From Curtobacterium sp. MCJR17_020 (GTDB taxonomy: Bacteria > Actinomycetota > Actinomycetes > Actinomycetales > Microbacteriaceae), in contig NZ_CP126260.1 of assembly GCF_003234365.2 (NCBI RefSeq), forward strand, positions 1,860,001 through 1,924,000: a DNA stretch of 64,000 nt. Direction: 5' to 3'. A program made the translations under genes and the position numbers. Positions 42,548 through 51,094 of the stretch are shown here, piece by piece. The notes under the pieces were generated by a model. That model was not told the DNA's origin, did no database searches, and saw only the letters and a list, made by a program, of their open reading frames with translations. The first letter of the stretch is position 1; every line of letters begins with the position of its first letter.

Positions 42548-43141
42548 TCACGGGTGCTTCCTGGCCTGGTGCCGTGCGACCCGGTTCCGGTTCCCGCAGC
42601 CCGCGGCGGTGCACCAGATCCGGTTGTGGCGAGGCGACGTGTCGAGGTAGACCCACCCGCAGGCGTCGTCCCCGCACTGCCGAGCGGCGCCGAGGTCCGA
42701 GGTGATCAGTTCGTGTGCGAGCACGGCGATCGCAGCGCGCGGTCCGGTCAGGTCACTCGGGACCCGCCACGACCATGAGTGCCCGGCGGGGTCGTGATCG
42801 AGCACGGACCTCGTGAGTGCGTCGACGTACTCCCGAGCGATCAGCTCGACGGCCGATTCGGACGACTCGAACACAGCCTCGTAGATGGCCTCGCGCAACG
42901 CGATGACGGCCGTGTGTTCGCGTGCTGCGGTCTGCGGCGCTCCCGACGCCGTGTCCAGGAGTTCGCGGGTGCCCTCCGGCACGACGCCCGTCTGGCTGCA
43001 CCACCGCACGACGTCGTCGTACGACGCGAGCGTGTCGATCGCGCGGCGGTCGTCGAGACGCCAGTGGACCGTGTCGACGAGGTCGAAACCCGCGTGACCG
43101 CCCACCTCGGGGAACGTCGTCGTCGTGCCTGCCGCAACCAT
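42548..43141 (-). CDS. CGNR zinc-finger regulator
   Basis: A 197-residue protein with an N-terminal ABATE-like domain and a C-terminal CGNR zinc finger: CGDDACGWVYLDTSPRHNRI followed by WCTAAGCGNRNRVARHQARK, with four zinc-binding Cys. CGNR proteins are putative transcription regulators that bind DNA. It is divergent from an MFS exporter; the region between them holds two identical-architecture inverted repeats, so it probably controls the exporter and itself. Confidence 0.88.
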   Translation of the reverse strand: MVAAGTTTTFPEVGGHAGFDLVDTVHWRLDDRRAIDTLASYDDVVRWCSQTGVVPEGTRELLDTASGAPQTAAREHTAVIALREAIYEAVFESSESAVELIAREYVDALTRSVLDHDPAGHSWSWRVPSDLTGPRAAIAVLAHELITSDLGAARQCGDDACGWVYLDTSPRHNRIWCTAAGCGNRNRVARHQARKHP

Positions 43142-43150
43142 GAGTCCAGG

Positions 43151-43180
43151 CTAATGCCTGATTTCAGGTTGCGCCATTAG
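43151..43180. promoter_or_regulatory. Operator-like inverted repeat 1
   Basis: CTAATGC-N16-CCATTAG, 30 bp in total, 9 bp before the CGNR gene start. CTAATG and CATTAG are exact complements. Its twin is at 43198-43227. Confidence 0.65.
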
Positions 43181-43197
43181 ATCGAGCCTGTCACTGT

Positions 43198-43227
43198 CTA
43201 ATGCGTGAAGGACTATGAAGCCATTAG
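43198..43227. promoter_or_regulatory. Operator-like inverted repeat 2
   Basis: CTAATGC-N16-CCATTAG again 30 bp long, overlapping the exporter start codon. The two sites also share TGA at the same place. Their start-to-start distance is 47 bp. Binding here would block translation start region transcription of the exporter. Confidence 0.65.
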
Positions 43228-44548
43228 CACCAGGCGGTACCGGCCTCCGCGCCTCGGGGCGGACTTCGCCCGGTTCTGGACCGCACAGGGCGCATCGGCG
43301 GTGGGCGGCCAGATCAGCGAACTCGCGGTGCCGCTGCTGGCCGTGCTCGTGCTGCATGCTTCCGCGAGCGATGTCGGACTGCTCGGTGCGGCCCGATGGG
43401 TACCGTTCCTGGTCCTCGCGCTTCCGCTCGGTGTGCTGGTCGATCGCTGCCGACGACGGCCGATCCTGATCGCGTCGGACTTCGCCCGCGCCGTCCTCAC
43501 CGTCGGAGTCGTCGTCCTCGCGTTCTCCGGCGCACTCACGCTGCCGGTCCTCGTGCTCCTGGTCTGCCTGCTCGGTGCGTTCACCGTGGCGTTCGAGGTG
43601 GGGTACCAGTCCTTCCTCCCGACGGTGGTCGGCCGGGAGCACCTCGAGCGCGCGAACGGGCGGCTGCAGGCGACGGCGTCGGCGGCCGAGGTCGGCGGCC
43701 CCGGTCTGGGTGGATTCCTCATCCAGGCGTTGTCCGCCCCGTGGGCGCTCCTCGCCCATGCCGTGACCTACCTGGTCTCAGCGTTCTCCTTGTTCGGCAT
43801 CGCCGCCACCGAGCGTCTGCCCGAGCGGTCCGGACGGAGCGCCCTCCGGGACCTCGGTGACGGTCTCCGGTTCGTCGGACGCGACCGGTACCTCGTCTCC
43901 TTGGTGGGGTTCGCGGGCATCTACAACCTCTTCGCGCAGTGGGTGATGGTCCTGTTCACCGTCCACGCCGTCCGGGAACTCAACCTGACCGCCGGCCAGC
44001 TCGGCCTGGTGTTCAGCCTCGGAGCGATCGGGGCCGTCCTGGGGGCAGCAGCCGCCCCGTCGAGTGTTCGCCGGTTCGGTGGTGGCCCCGTGATGGTCGC
44101 CTGCGCTGCGGTCGAGTGCGTCGCCCTCGCCGCCCTGCCGGTGGCCGATGCGTCCTGGCCGGTCCCGGTCCTCATCGCGGTCCTCGTCACGGTGTTCGCG
44201 GTCAACGGCGCGGGCACCTCGCTGTCGAGCGTCGTCGCGCTCACCCTCCGACAGCTGCGCACGCCGGATCACCTGCTCGGCCGCGTGAACGCGACCATGC
44301 GGTGGCTCTCCTACGGCGTCATCGCGATCGGCGCCGCGGTCGGCGGCATCGTCGGCGAGTCGGTCGGCACCCGTGCCGGCATCGCGCTCGGCTGCGCAGG
44401 CACCCTGCTCACCGTCGTCTGGGTGGTCGCGTCACCGCTTCGACGCGTCGGCGACCCCCGCCTCCTCGCGACCCACGACGCAGCGCCGACCGTGCTCCGC
44501 CCGCCGTCGGCGGCGGCTTCCGCCGTCGGCGAGGAGACCTCGTCGTGA
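43205..44548 (+). CDS. MFS exporter (EntS-like)
   Basis: A 447-residue transporter of the MFS with about twelve hydrophobic segments, starting at a GTG (KDYEAISTRRYRPPRLG). It has LGADFARFWTAQGASAVGGQ, the loop RWVPFLVLALPLGVLVDRCR and RRPILIASDFARAVLT, and the mid-region RFVGRDRYLVSLVGFAGIYN, as in EntS/macrolide-type exporters. Probably exports a small compound. Repressed or sensed by the divergent CGNR regulator, by inference. Confidence 0.85.
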   Translation: MKDYEAISTRRYRPPRLGADFARFWTAQGASAVGGQISELAVPLLAVLVLHASASDVGLLGAARWVPFLVLALPLGVLVDRCRRRPILIASDFARAVLTVGVVVLAFSGALTLPVLVLLVCLLGAFTVAFEVGYQSFLPTVVGREHLERANGRLQATASAAEVGGPGLGGFLIQALSAPWALLAHAVTYLVSAFSLFGIAATERLPERSGRSALRDLGDGLRFVGRDRYLVSLVGFAGIYNLFAQWVMVLFTVHAVRELNLTAGQLGLVFSLGAIGAVLGAAAAPSSVRRFGGGPVMVACAAVECVALAALPVADASWPVPVLIAVLVTVFAVNGAGTSLSSVVALTLRQLRTPDHLLGRVNATMRWLSYGVIAIGAAVGGIVGESVGTRAGIALGCAGTLLTVVWVVASPLRRVGDPRLLATHDAAPTVLRPPSAAASAVGEETSS

Positions 44549-44636
44549 GGTGATCGGCCTCCTGCTGGCGGTGGTGCAGTGTTGCGTGATCGGAGCGTGA
44601 ACAGCCGCAGCGCTCCTCCTTGCAGATCCCGCGCTG

Positions 44637-45095
44637 GTGCAGTCTCCTCGGCCGCTCCGGGACCGGGCGCTCGTCGCCAACGGCGTGCACGCTCGGCTCG
44701 ACGGCTTCACCTCACTGTCCGTGGTCCTCGGTGCGGTCGGTGTCATGCTCGGTTTCCCGCTCGCCGATCCGGTCATCGGCCTGCTCATCTCGATCTCGAT
44801 CCTGGTGCTGCTCTGGGGCACGGTGCCGTCGATCGGCGCGCGGCTGATGGACGCCGTCGACCCGGCGCTCGTCGAACGTGCCGAGCACGCCCTCGAGCAC
44901 ACCGACGGCGTGCACGGGGTCCACGACCTCCGTCTCCGGTGGATCGGGCACCGGCTGACCGGATCGGCCACGGTCGAGGTGATGACGACGGATCTGCAGG
45001 ACGCCACGCACGTCGCCGACCACGCCGCGGAGGGCGTCCGGCAGACGATCGGGAACCTCGACACGTTCAGCGTGACCCCGACCCGTCAGGCGTGA
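44637..45095 (+). pseudogene. Truncated cation diffusion facilitator transporter
   Basis: The frame (GTG at 44637, open back to about 44610) starts in the middle of a CDF protein: ALVANGVHARLDGFTSLSVV with LADPVIGLLISISILVLLWG are the fourth to sixth membrane segments, with the metal-site HARLD (family HAxxD). A full cytosolic C-terminal domain follows (VHGVHDLRLRWIGHRLTGSA). The first about 130 residues are missing and only a hydrophobic scrap (VIGLLLAVVQCCVIGA) remains at 44550-44600. Usual length is about 300. Confidence 0.7.
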
Positions 45096-45185
45096 TGCTG
45101 CGCGATCGATGACCAGCCCGAGGACACCGCAGCCGTGCCGGCGTACCGTCGCCCGGACCACCACCACGGACGATCGGGAGAACGC

Positions 45186-45728
45186 ATGAGCTCGCACACC
45201 ACCAGCACCGCATCGGTCACCGCCAAGACCCTGCTCCGCATCGCACTCGGCGCCGTCCTCGTCTCGCACGGCTCCCAGAAGCTCTTCGGTGCGTTCGGCG
45301 GCGGGGGCATCGAGGGCACCGCGCAGGGCATGCACGCCATGGGGTTCCGCCCCGCCAAACGGAACGCCGTGCTGGCCGGCATCGGCGAGGCCGGTTCCGG
45401 CGCCGCCCTGGCACTGGGGCTCGCCACCCCGATCGCCGGCGCAGGCGCCGCGACGACGATGGGTGTCGCGTCGAGCGTGCACACCCCGAACGGCTTCTTC
45501 AACGCGGACGGCGGCTTCGAGTTCCCGGCGTTCCTCGGCTTCTCGGCGGCGATGTTCGCGCTCAGTGGCCCCGGTCCGGTGTCGCTCGACCACGCCACCC
45601 GGCATGTGTTCGACCGCCCGTGGCTGCGGGCGGTCGCCCTCGCCGCGGTCCCCGTCGCGATCGCGGTCCAGGTCGCGCAGCGTCGGAAGGCGCTCGCGTC
45701 CGACGCTGCGGCGTCCGACGACGCGTAG
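45186..45728 (+). CDS. DoxX-family membrane protein
   Basis: A 180-residue protein starting at MSSHTTSTASVTAKTLLRIA. It has four hydrophobic segments, the DoxX opening LGAVLVSHGSQKLFGAFGGG with GIEGTAQGMHAMG, and the central IGEAGSGAALALGLATPIAG with HTPNGFFNADGGFEFPAFLG. DoxX proteins act in membrane redox or thiol stress, but the exact reaction here is unknown. ATG preceded by GGGAGAACGC. Confidence 0.88.
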   Translation: MSSHTTSTASVTAKTLLRIALGAVLVSHGSQKLFGAFGGGGIEGTAQGMHAMGFRPAKRNAVLAGIGEAGSGAALALGLATPIAGAGAATTMGVASSVHTPNGFFNADGGFEFPAFLGFSAAMFALSGPGPVSLDHATRHVFDRPWLRAVALAAVPVAIAVQVAQRRKALASDAAASDDA

Positions 45729-45749
45729 ACCATCGGACGCCACGCCCGG

Positions 45750-46634
45750 TCATGCCTCGGGGATCACCCGCTCGAACCGGCTCGTGTCCGCGCCGTCGGG
45801 GTCCGGCCCGTTGCGGCGCCCGGTGTCGAGGGCATCGAGCCGCGCGAGCTCGTCGTCGGTGAGTGCGAAGTCGAACACGTCGAAGTTCTCGGCGATGCGC
45901 CCGGGGTTCGTGGACTTCGGGATGGCGTTCCGGCCCTGCTGCACGTGCCAGCGGAGCATGACCTGCGCTGGTGTCCTGCCGTGCGCTTCGGCGATCGAGG
46001 TGATCGTGGGGTCGTCCATCACGCTCACACGTTCGTCACCCCACCCCGGGTAGAACGTGATCCCGCCGATGGGCGACCACGCCTGGTCGAGGACGCCGTG
46101 TTCCGCGTCGGCGCGCTGCACGTCGGGCTGCGTGAAGTACGGGTGCAGCTCGATCTGGTTGAGCGCCGGGATCACGTCCGCCTGCTCGAGCAGCGAGCGC
46201 AGGTGGTGCGGCATGAAGTTGCTCACGCCGATCGCCCGGACCCTGCCGTCGGCGTACAAGTTCTCGAGCGCCTTGTACGCCTGCACCGTCCGGTCGAAGC
46301 GGTCAGGAGCGGGCTGGTGCAGGATCAGCACGTCGACGGTGTCGAAGCCGAGCTTGCCGGTGGCCTTCTCGAACGCGTGCAGGGTCTCGTCGTACCCGTA
46401 GTCGGAGACCCAGATCTTCGTCTCGACCACGATCTCAGCGCGGTCCACCCCGGACGCGCGGATGCCCTCGCCGACCTCGCGCTCGTTGCCGTACGCGGCG
46501 GCGGTGTCGATGTGGCGGTACCCGGTCTCCAGTGCCGTGCGGACCGCGTCCACCGTCTCGTCGGGTGCGCTCTGGAACACGCCGAAACCGATGGCCGGCA
46601 ACTCGAGTCCGTTGTTCAGGGTGATCGTCTCCAT
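45750..46634 (-). CDS. Aldo/keto reductase (2,5-diketo-gluconate reductase-like)
   Basis: A 294-residue NADPH-dependent reductase starting at METITLNNGLELPAIGFGVF. The catalytic set is visible: Asp/Tyr in YRHIDTAAAYGNEREVGEGI, Lys in IVVETKIWVSD, and His in VDVLILHQPAP. Cofactor residues include AIPKSTNPGRIAENFDVF. This is a short-chain AKR5/AKR3-type enzyme, distinct from the one at 16438. Divergent from the DHA2 exporter. Confidence 0.92.
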   Translation of the reverse strand: METITLNNGLELPAIGFGVFQSAPDETVDAVRTALETGYRHIDTAAAYGNEREVGEGIRASGVDRAEIVVETKIWVSDYGYDETLHAFEKATGKLGFDTVDVLILHQPAPDRFDRTVQAYKALENLYADGRVRAIGVSNFMPHHLRSLLEQADVIPALNQIELHPYFTQPDVQRADAEHGVLDQAWSPIGGITFYPGWGDERVSVMDDPTITSIAEAHGRTPAQVMLRWHVQQGRNAIPKSTNPGRIAENFDVFDFALTDDELARLDALDTGRRNGPDPDGADTSRFERVIPEA

Positions 46635-46686
46635 GCCCACGACGGTATGCCCGTCCGGCACCGGGCGGTACGGGTGAACCAGGGGT

Positions 46687-46701
46687 TGACAGCCCCTGTC
46701 A
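46687..46701. promoter_or_regulatory. TGACAG palindrome over a -35 element
   Basis: TGACAG-CCC-CTGTCA is a perfect 15-bp palindrome. It overlaps TTGACA at 46686, a consensus-like -35 hexamer, 31-46 bp upstream of the DHA2 exporter start. This is a repressor-operator layout, for example for a TetR-type protein not encoded nearby. Confidence 0.55.
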
Positions 46702-46731
46702 GCGCGGTCGGATCGGCGATTGCATCGTCCG

Positions 46732-48150
46732 GTGACCACCGACACCCTGCAGCCCGCGACCGGCACGAACCGGACCGTCGTCCACACGACCGCGATCCTC
46801 GTGATCATCCTGATCAGCTACTTCATGCTGATCCTCGACAACTCGATCGTCTTCACCGGGCTGCCGACCATCCAGCGCGAGATGCACTTCACCCAGACCC
46901 AGCTCACCTGGGTCCAGGACGCGTACACGCTCACCTTCGGCGGCGCCTTGCTGCTCGGGGCGCGCGCCGGGGACATCGTCGGCCGGCGCCGCATGTTCAT
47001 CATCGGGCTGGTCGTCTTCACGGTCGCCTCCGGCCTCGTCGGGGCGTCGCCCACCGGCTGGTGGATGATCGCCGCACGCGCTGCGCAGGGCATCGGATCC
47101 GCGATCCTCGCTCCGACGTCGTTGTCGCTGATCACGAGCACGTTCACGGACCGTGACGAGCGTTCGCGAGCAGTCGCGCTGTACTCGGCGGTCGCGGGGA
47201 TCGGCGCGAGCCTCGGCATGGTCGTCGGCGGGGTGACCGCCGACCTCGTCTCCTGGCGCGCCGGCTTCTTCCTGAACCTGCCCATCGGTGCCGTGATGAT
47301 CGTGCTCGGGGTGCGGTACCTGGTCGAGACTCGTCGCGCTCCCGGCCGGTTCGACGTCGTCGGCGCCCTCACCGCGACCATCGGCGTGGGCGCGCTGATC
47401 TTCGGGGTCATCGAGTCCTCGACACGGGGGTGGGCGTCGCCGGTCACCCTGACGGCGGTCATCGTCGGGCTGGTGCTGCTCGCGCTCCTCGTGGTGAACG
47501 AGTGGCGTGCGGAGCAGCCGATCATGCCGCTGCGGCTCTTCCGCAGCCCGATCCGGTCGAGCGCCTACGCGATCCGCTTCCTGTACCTCGGCGCGATGAT
47601 GGGCTTCTTCTTCTTCACGACGCAGTTCCTGCAGGAGGTGTTCGGGTGGACGCCACTGCAGGCCGGGCTCGGCTTCCTGCCGATGAGCGTCGTGAACTTC
47701 GCGGTCGCCGTCTCGGTGCCCCGGTTGCTCCGTCGCGTCCCGGCGGCCTGGGTGCTCGTGGCAGGTGCGGTCCTCACCGCGATCGGGATGTGGTGGCTCG
47801 CCCAGGTGCACGTCGACTCCTCCTTCACCACCGGTGTCGCGCTGCCGATGGTCCTGATCGGTGGCGGGCAAGGTCTGGTGTTCGCACCGCTGACGAGCTT
47901 CGGCATCCACGGCGCCACGGCGTCGGATGCGGGCGCCGCCTCCGGCTTGGTCAACACCGCGCACCAACTCGGCAGCTCGCTCGGGCTGGCCGTCCTCGTC
48001 GCCGTCGCCACGACCGCTACCGCCGGGTCGGACGCGGCGGCGGTGGTCGCCCGCACGGACACGGCGCTCACGATCGCGACCGTTTTCCTCGTGGCCAGCG
48101 CCGTCATCGCGGTCGTCGTGCTCCCGCGGGCGGACGTCCGGGAGCGCTGA
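46732..48150 (+). CDS. DHA2-family MFS drug exporter
   Basis: About 472 residues with 14 predicted membrane segments; GTG at 46732 is preferred, with a TTG at 46720 also in frame. The segment ILDNSIVFTGLPTIQREMHF is the DHA2 signature D-x-T/S-I-V-x-x-ALP. RAGDIVGRRRMFIIGLVVFT is motif A, and AVAGIGASLGMVVGGVTADL is motif C of antiporters. It probably expels cationic or hydrophobic compounds by proton exchange. Likely controlled at the palindrome upstream. Confidence 0.9.
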   Translation: MTTDTLQPATGTNRTVVHTTAILVIILISYFMLILDNSIVFTGLPTIQREMHFTQTQLTWVQDAYTLTFGGALLLGARAGDIVGRRRMFIIGLVVFTVASGLVGASPTGWWMIAARAAQGIGSAILAPTSLSLITSTFTDRDERSRAVALYSAVAGIGASLGMVVGGVTADLVSWRAGFFLNLPIGAVMIVLGVRYLVETRRAPGRFDVVGALTATIGVGALIFGVIESSTRGWASPVTLTAVIVGLVLLALLVVNEWRAEQPIMPLRLFRSPIRSSAYAIRFLYLGAMMGFFFFTTQFLQEVFGWTPLQAGLGFLPMSVVNFAVAVSVPRLLRRVPAAWVLVAGAVLTAIGMWWLAQVHVDSSFTTGVALPMVLIGGGQGLVFAPLTSFGIHGATASDAGAASGLVNTAHQLGSSLGLAVLVAVATTATAGSDAAAVVARTDTALTIATVFLVASAVIAVVVLPRADVRER

Positions 48151-48176
48151 TCGAGCGCGCCGTCGGGCGGCGGAGG

Positions 48177-49763
48177 TCAGGCGGGGGTGATGCCGTCGAG
48201 TCGCGCCTCTTCCGCGTCGTAGCCGGCGCGGACCTGGCGGAGCACCAGGTCGTCGATCTCGTCCGAGTCACGGAGCCGCAGCAGGGTCGCGGCCTTGTGC
48301 TGCACCAGGGCGAGTTCGAGCGCGACGGCGGTGTCGTGCCGCTGCACCGCCGGGTGGTCGTCGTCGTCCTCTTCGCGTGCCTGGATGACGTCCAGGTGCG
48401 CCTCGTAGTCCTTGCGCACCCGGTCGACGGTGGCCTGGTCGGCGCCGGTCGACCGCGCCAACCGCGGCAGGGCGTCGAGGGCTTCCTCGATCGCGGTCCG
48501 CTCGGCGTAGCGACGTTCCTCACCGACCGACTCGTCCTCGGGCAGCGCGGCCCGCCGCAGGACCGCCGGCAACACGAGGGCTTGCCCGACGATGGTGACG
48601 ACGACCACGCCGGCCGTCACGAAGACGATGAGGTCGCGGTCCGGGAAGTCCGCTCCGGACTCGAGCACGCGGGGGACGGCGACGGCCATCGCCAGCGAGA
48701 CCGCGCCGCGGAACCCGGCGAAGCCGCTCACGAGCCGGTCGCGGTGGCCCTCGCGGGGTGCACCGCCGGTCCGACGGGTGACGAGCCAGACGGTGCCGCC
48801 CGCGGCGTTGAGGAACGCGAACCGGACCACGACGAGCACGACCGCCACGGCCAGGACGACGCCGACGGCGCGGAGCAACTCGGACGGAGTCAGCGCCCGG
48901 GCCGCGACCATCGCCTCGATGCCGACCAGGACGAACAGTGCGCCGTTGAGCAGGAACGTCAGGAACGACCAGAACGCCCGGACCTGCTGCCGGGTCTCGG
49001 CCCGGTCGAGCTTCGGTCCGACCTGGCTGACGACGATGCCGGCCGCCACCACCGCGAGCACGCCGGAGGCGCCGATCGCCTCGGCCGCCAGGAACGCCCC
49101 GAACGGCACGAGGAGCGTGACGAGGTTCTCGAGCACCACGGTGTCGACCCGGCGCAGCACGAGCGTGCCGACCCACGCGGCGGCGAGCCCCGCGGCGACC
49201 CCACCGAGGTACGACAGGACGAGCATCCCCGACACGCCCCAGAACGTGAGTTCCTGCGTGCCGACCGTGACGGCGACGGCGATGCCGTAGATGACGAGGG
49301 TCGTACCGTCGTTCACCAGGCTCTCGGCACGGAGGACCGTGACGTTCCGGCGGGGCAGCATCTTCGTGAGCACGCCGACCGCGGTGGCGTCGGTCGGGGC
49401 CACGGCGGCGCCGAGCACCCACGCCGGACCCCAGGGCAGGCCGAGCAGGTGGAGCAGCACGGCGACGGCGCCGGCCGTGACCACCACGAGCAGGGTGCCC
49501 ATCAGGACGATCCCGCGCAGGTTCTTCCGGATCTCGCGCAACGACGTCGTCAGGCTCTCCCAGTACAGGAGCGCCGGCAGGAACAGCAGCAGGACCGCGT
49601 CGGCCGGCAATTCGACGTCCGCGAACTGCGGCACGAACGCCAGGGCTGCCCCGAAGACGAGCAGCAGCACCGGAGGGGCCACCCGGATCCGGTCCGCGAT
49701 CCCCGCCGTCAGCGCGATGGCGAGGCCGAGGACGACCACCAGTTCAGGACCCAGCACGTGCAC
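48177..49763 (-). CDS. CPA1-family Na+/H+ antiporter
   Basis: A 528-residue membrane protein starting at a GTG (HVLGPELVVVLGLAIALTAG). It has about 12 hydrophobic segments; ion-site residues lie in GAAVAPTDATAVGVLTKMLP and AESLVNDGTTLVIYGIAVAV (ND motif), with GFRGAVSLAMAVAVP following. A charged cytosolic C-terminal domain of about 130 residues follows. Fits the NhaP/YjcE type Na+(K+)/H+ exchanger. Confidence 0.92.
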   Translation of the reverse strand: MHVLGPELVVVLGLAIALTAGIADRIRVAPPVLLLVFGAALAFVPQFADVELPADAVLLLFLPALLYWESLTTSLREIRKNLRGIVLMGTLLVVVTAGAVAVLLHLLGLPWGPAWVLGAAVAPTDATAVGVLTKMLPRRNVTVLRAESLVNDGTTLVIYGIAVAVTVGTQELTFWGVSGMLVLSYLGGVAAGLAAAWVGTLVLRRVDTVVLENLVTLLVPFGAFLAAEAIGASGVLAVVAAGIVVSQVGPKLDRAETRQQVRAFWSFLTFLLNGALFVLVGIEAMVAARALTPSELLRAVGVVLAVAVVLVVVRFAFLNAAGGTVWLVTRRTGGAPREGHRDRLVSGFAGFRGAVSLAMAVAVPRVLESGADFPDRDLIVFVTAGVVVVTIVGQALVLPAVLRRAALPEDESVGEERRYAERTAIEEALDALPRLARSTGADQATVDRVRKDYEAHLDVIQAREEDDDDHPAVQRHDTAVALELALVQHKAATLLRLRDSDEIDDLVLRQVRAGYDAEEARLDGITPA

Positions 49764-49825
49764 TCCGATCGTCGTCCGACCCGCAAGTCAACGCCGATCA
49801 CCGGTGGATCCTTCCAGACGCGCGA

Positions 49826-50947
49826 TCAGACGGCGTGCGGACGCCGCGACACCCGACGCCACCACGCACGCCACGGCAACGAGCTCGCGAGCGCCGAACC
49901 GATCACCACGCTGCCGAACCAGGCGACGACCACCCCGGGGATCGGCACGAGCAGGCTCGCCCACAGCAGCACCGCGAGCACGCCGAGCACGTACGCCGCC
50001 CCGGCCTTCAGGTACCGCAGCCGCTTCAGTCCCGCGGCCTCGTCCAACCGCGAGGTCAACCGCGCCAGGAACACGGCACCGACGCCGATCGCCGCCACCG
50101 CGACCGCCGCCTGTTCGAGCGCGCCGAGGCCGTCGGCGCCGAGGGTTCCGGAGCCCGACAGGCTGTACACGCCGTCCAGGATCTCGAACAGCATGAACAC
50201 CACGAGCCCCCGCTCGAAGACCACCGTCGACGCGTAGGCGTGGATCCGCCAGGCACCCCGCCCGACCCCGATCGACGCGGTGTCCGAGCCGACCCCGTCG
50301 AGCGCCCACGCGGCGACGCGCTTCGACCCGAGGTACGCGGCGATGCCCGCCGCACCGCCGAGCACGACCGGCAGCAGGGCACCCGGCGACCACGCACGGT
50401 CGACGCCGACGAGGACGGCCGTGACGGCGACCCCCGTCGCAGCGGTGACCAGCGACCAGACGCGAGGACGCGCGACAGAGGCGAGCCGGGCCTCCAGGCG
50501 GCCCAGCCAGGACCTGCGCGGCGCACGGTCCGTGTTGAACAGGTACTCGGCGAACACGAGCCAGATGAAGGCGGCGCCGAAGGCGGCGAGGGCGGGGCGC
50601 ACCTCGGCGAGGTGCGCCGAGAACGAGCCGGGGGCGAAGACGGCCTCCTGCACGGAGCTCGCGGGGTCGGTCGCGTCGCCGACCGCGACCGCCGCCGGCG
50701 GCAGGAGCAGCCGCATCGCGAGGACGCCCGCGACGATCCCGAGCGACAGGAACAGCCGTCGGGCAGGGGAGTGCAGCCGTCCGGCGATGCCGGCCATCGG
50801 CACCGACGAGTCGGCGGCCATCGCGATCTCCAGGAGCGCGAGTGCGACGAACGCCAGGGCGGCGGCGGGGCCGAGGACGAACCATGCCGCCGCGGCGGCC
50901 GCGACGGTGATGAGCAGGGGGACGGTCAAGAGCGATCTCGTGGCCAT
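49826..50947 (-). CDS. DUF475 (TerC-superfamily) membrane protein
   Basis: A 373-residue protein starting at MATRSLLTVPLLITVAAAAA. It has nine or so hydrophobic segments with charged membrane motifs: ALLEIAMAADSSVPMAGIAG, IWLVFAEYLFNTDRA and STVVFERGLVVFMLFEILDG. C-terminal LRYLKAGAAYVLGVLAVLLW is DUF475-like. TerC-superfamily proteins are linked to metal or tellurite stress; the function here is unknown. Confidence 0.8.
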   Translation of the reverse strand: MATRSLLTVPLLITVAAAAAAWFVLGPAAALAFVALALLEIAMAADSSVPMAGIAGRLHSPARRLFLSLGIVAGVLAMRLLLPPAAVAVGDATDPASSVQEAVFAPGSFSAHLAEVRPALAAFGAAFIWLVFAEYLFNTDRAPRRSWLGRLEARLASVARPRVWSLVTAATGVAVTAVLVGVDRAWSPGALLPVVLGGAAGIAAYLGSKRVAAWALDGVGSDTASIGVGRGAWRIHAYASTVVFERGLVVFMLFEILDGVYSLSGSGTLGADGLGALEQAAVAVAAIGVGAVFLARLTSRLDEAAGLKRLRYLKAGAAYVLGVLAVLLWASLLVPIPGVVVAWFGSVVIGSALASSLPWRAWWRRVSRRPHAV

Positions 50948-51036
50948 CACCCCATCCAGCACCGGTCGCCTGGGTGGGCGGTGGAGCGCTCCTGCGCATC
51001 AGCCTGGAGGCGCGGGTCGATCCGCGCAGAACGGGT

Positions 51037-51070
51037 GACGGCCCGTCCCCACTTGCGGGGACGGGCCGTC
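51037..51070 (-). terminator. Terminator of the HTH-murA gene
   Basis: GACGGCCCGTCCCC and its exact complement flank a 6-base loop ACTTGC. It lies 25 bp after the stop of the minus-strand HTH-murA gene. Confidence 0.8.
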
Positions 51071-51094
51071 AGGTCACGTGGGTGGGTGGTCGGC

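Noticed and set aside
44549..44636. Intact N-terminal half of the CDF transporter
   Set aside because: Only one short hydrophobic scrap can be read, in another frame; the conserved first three membrane segments are absent.
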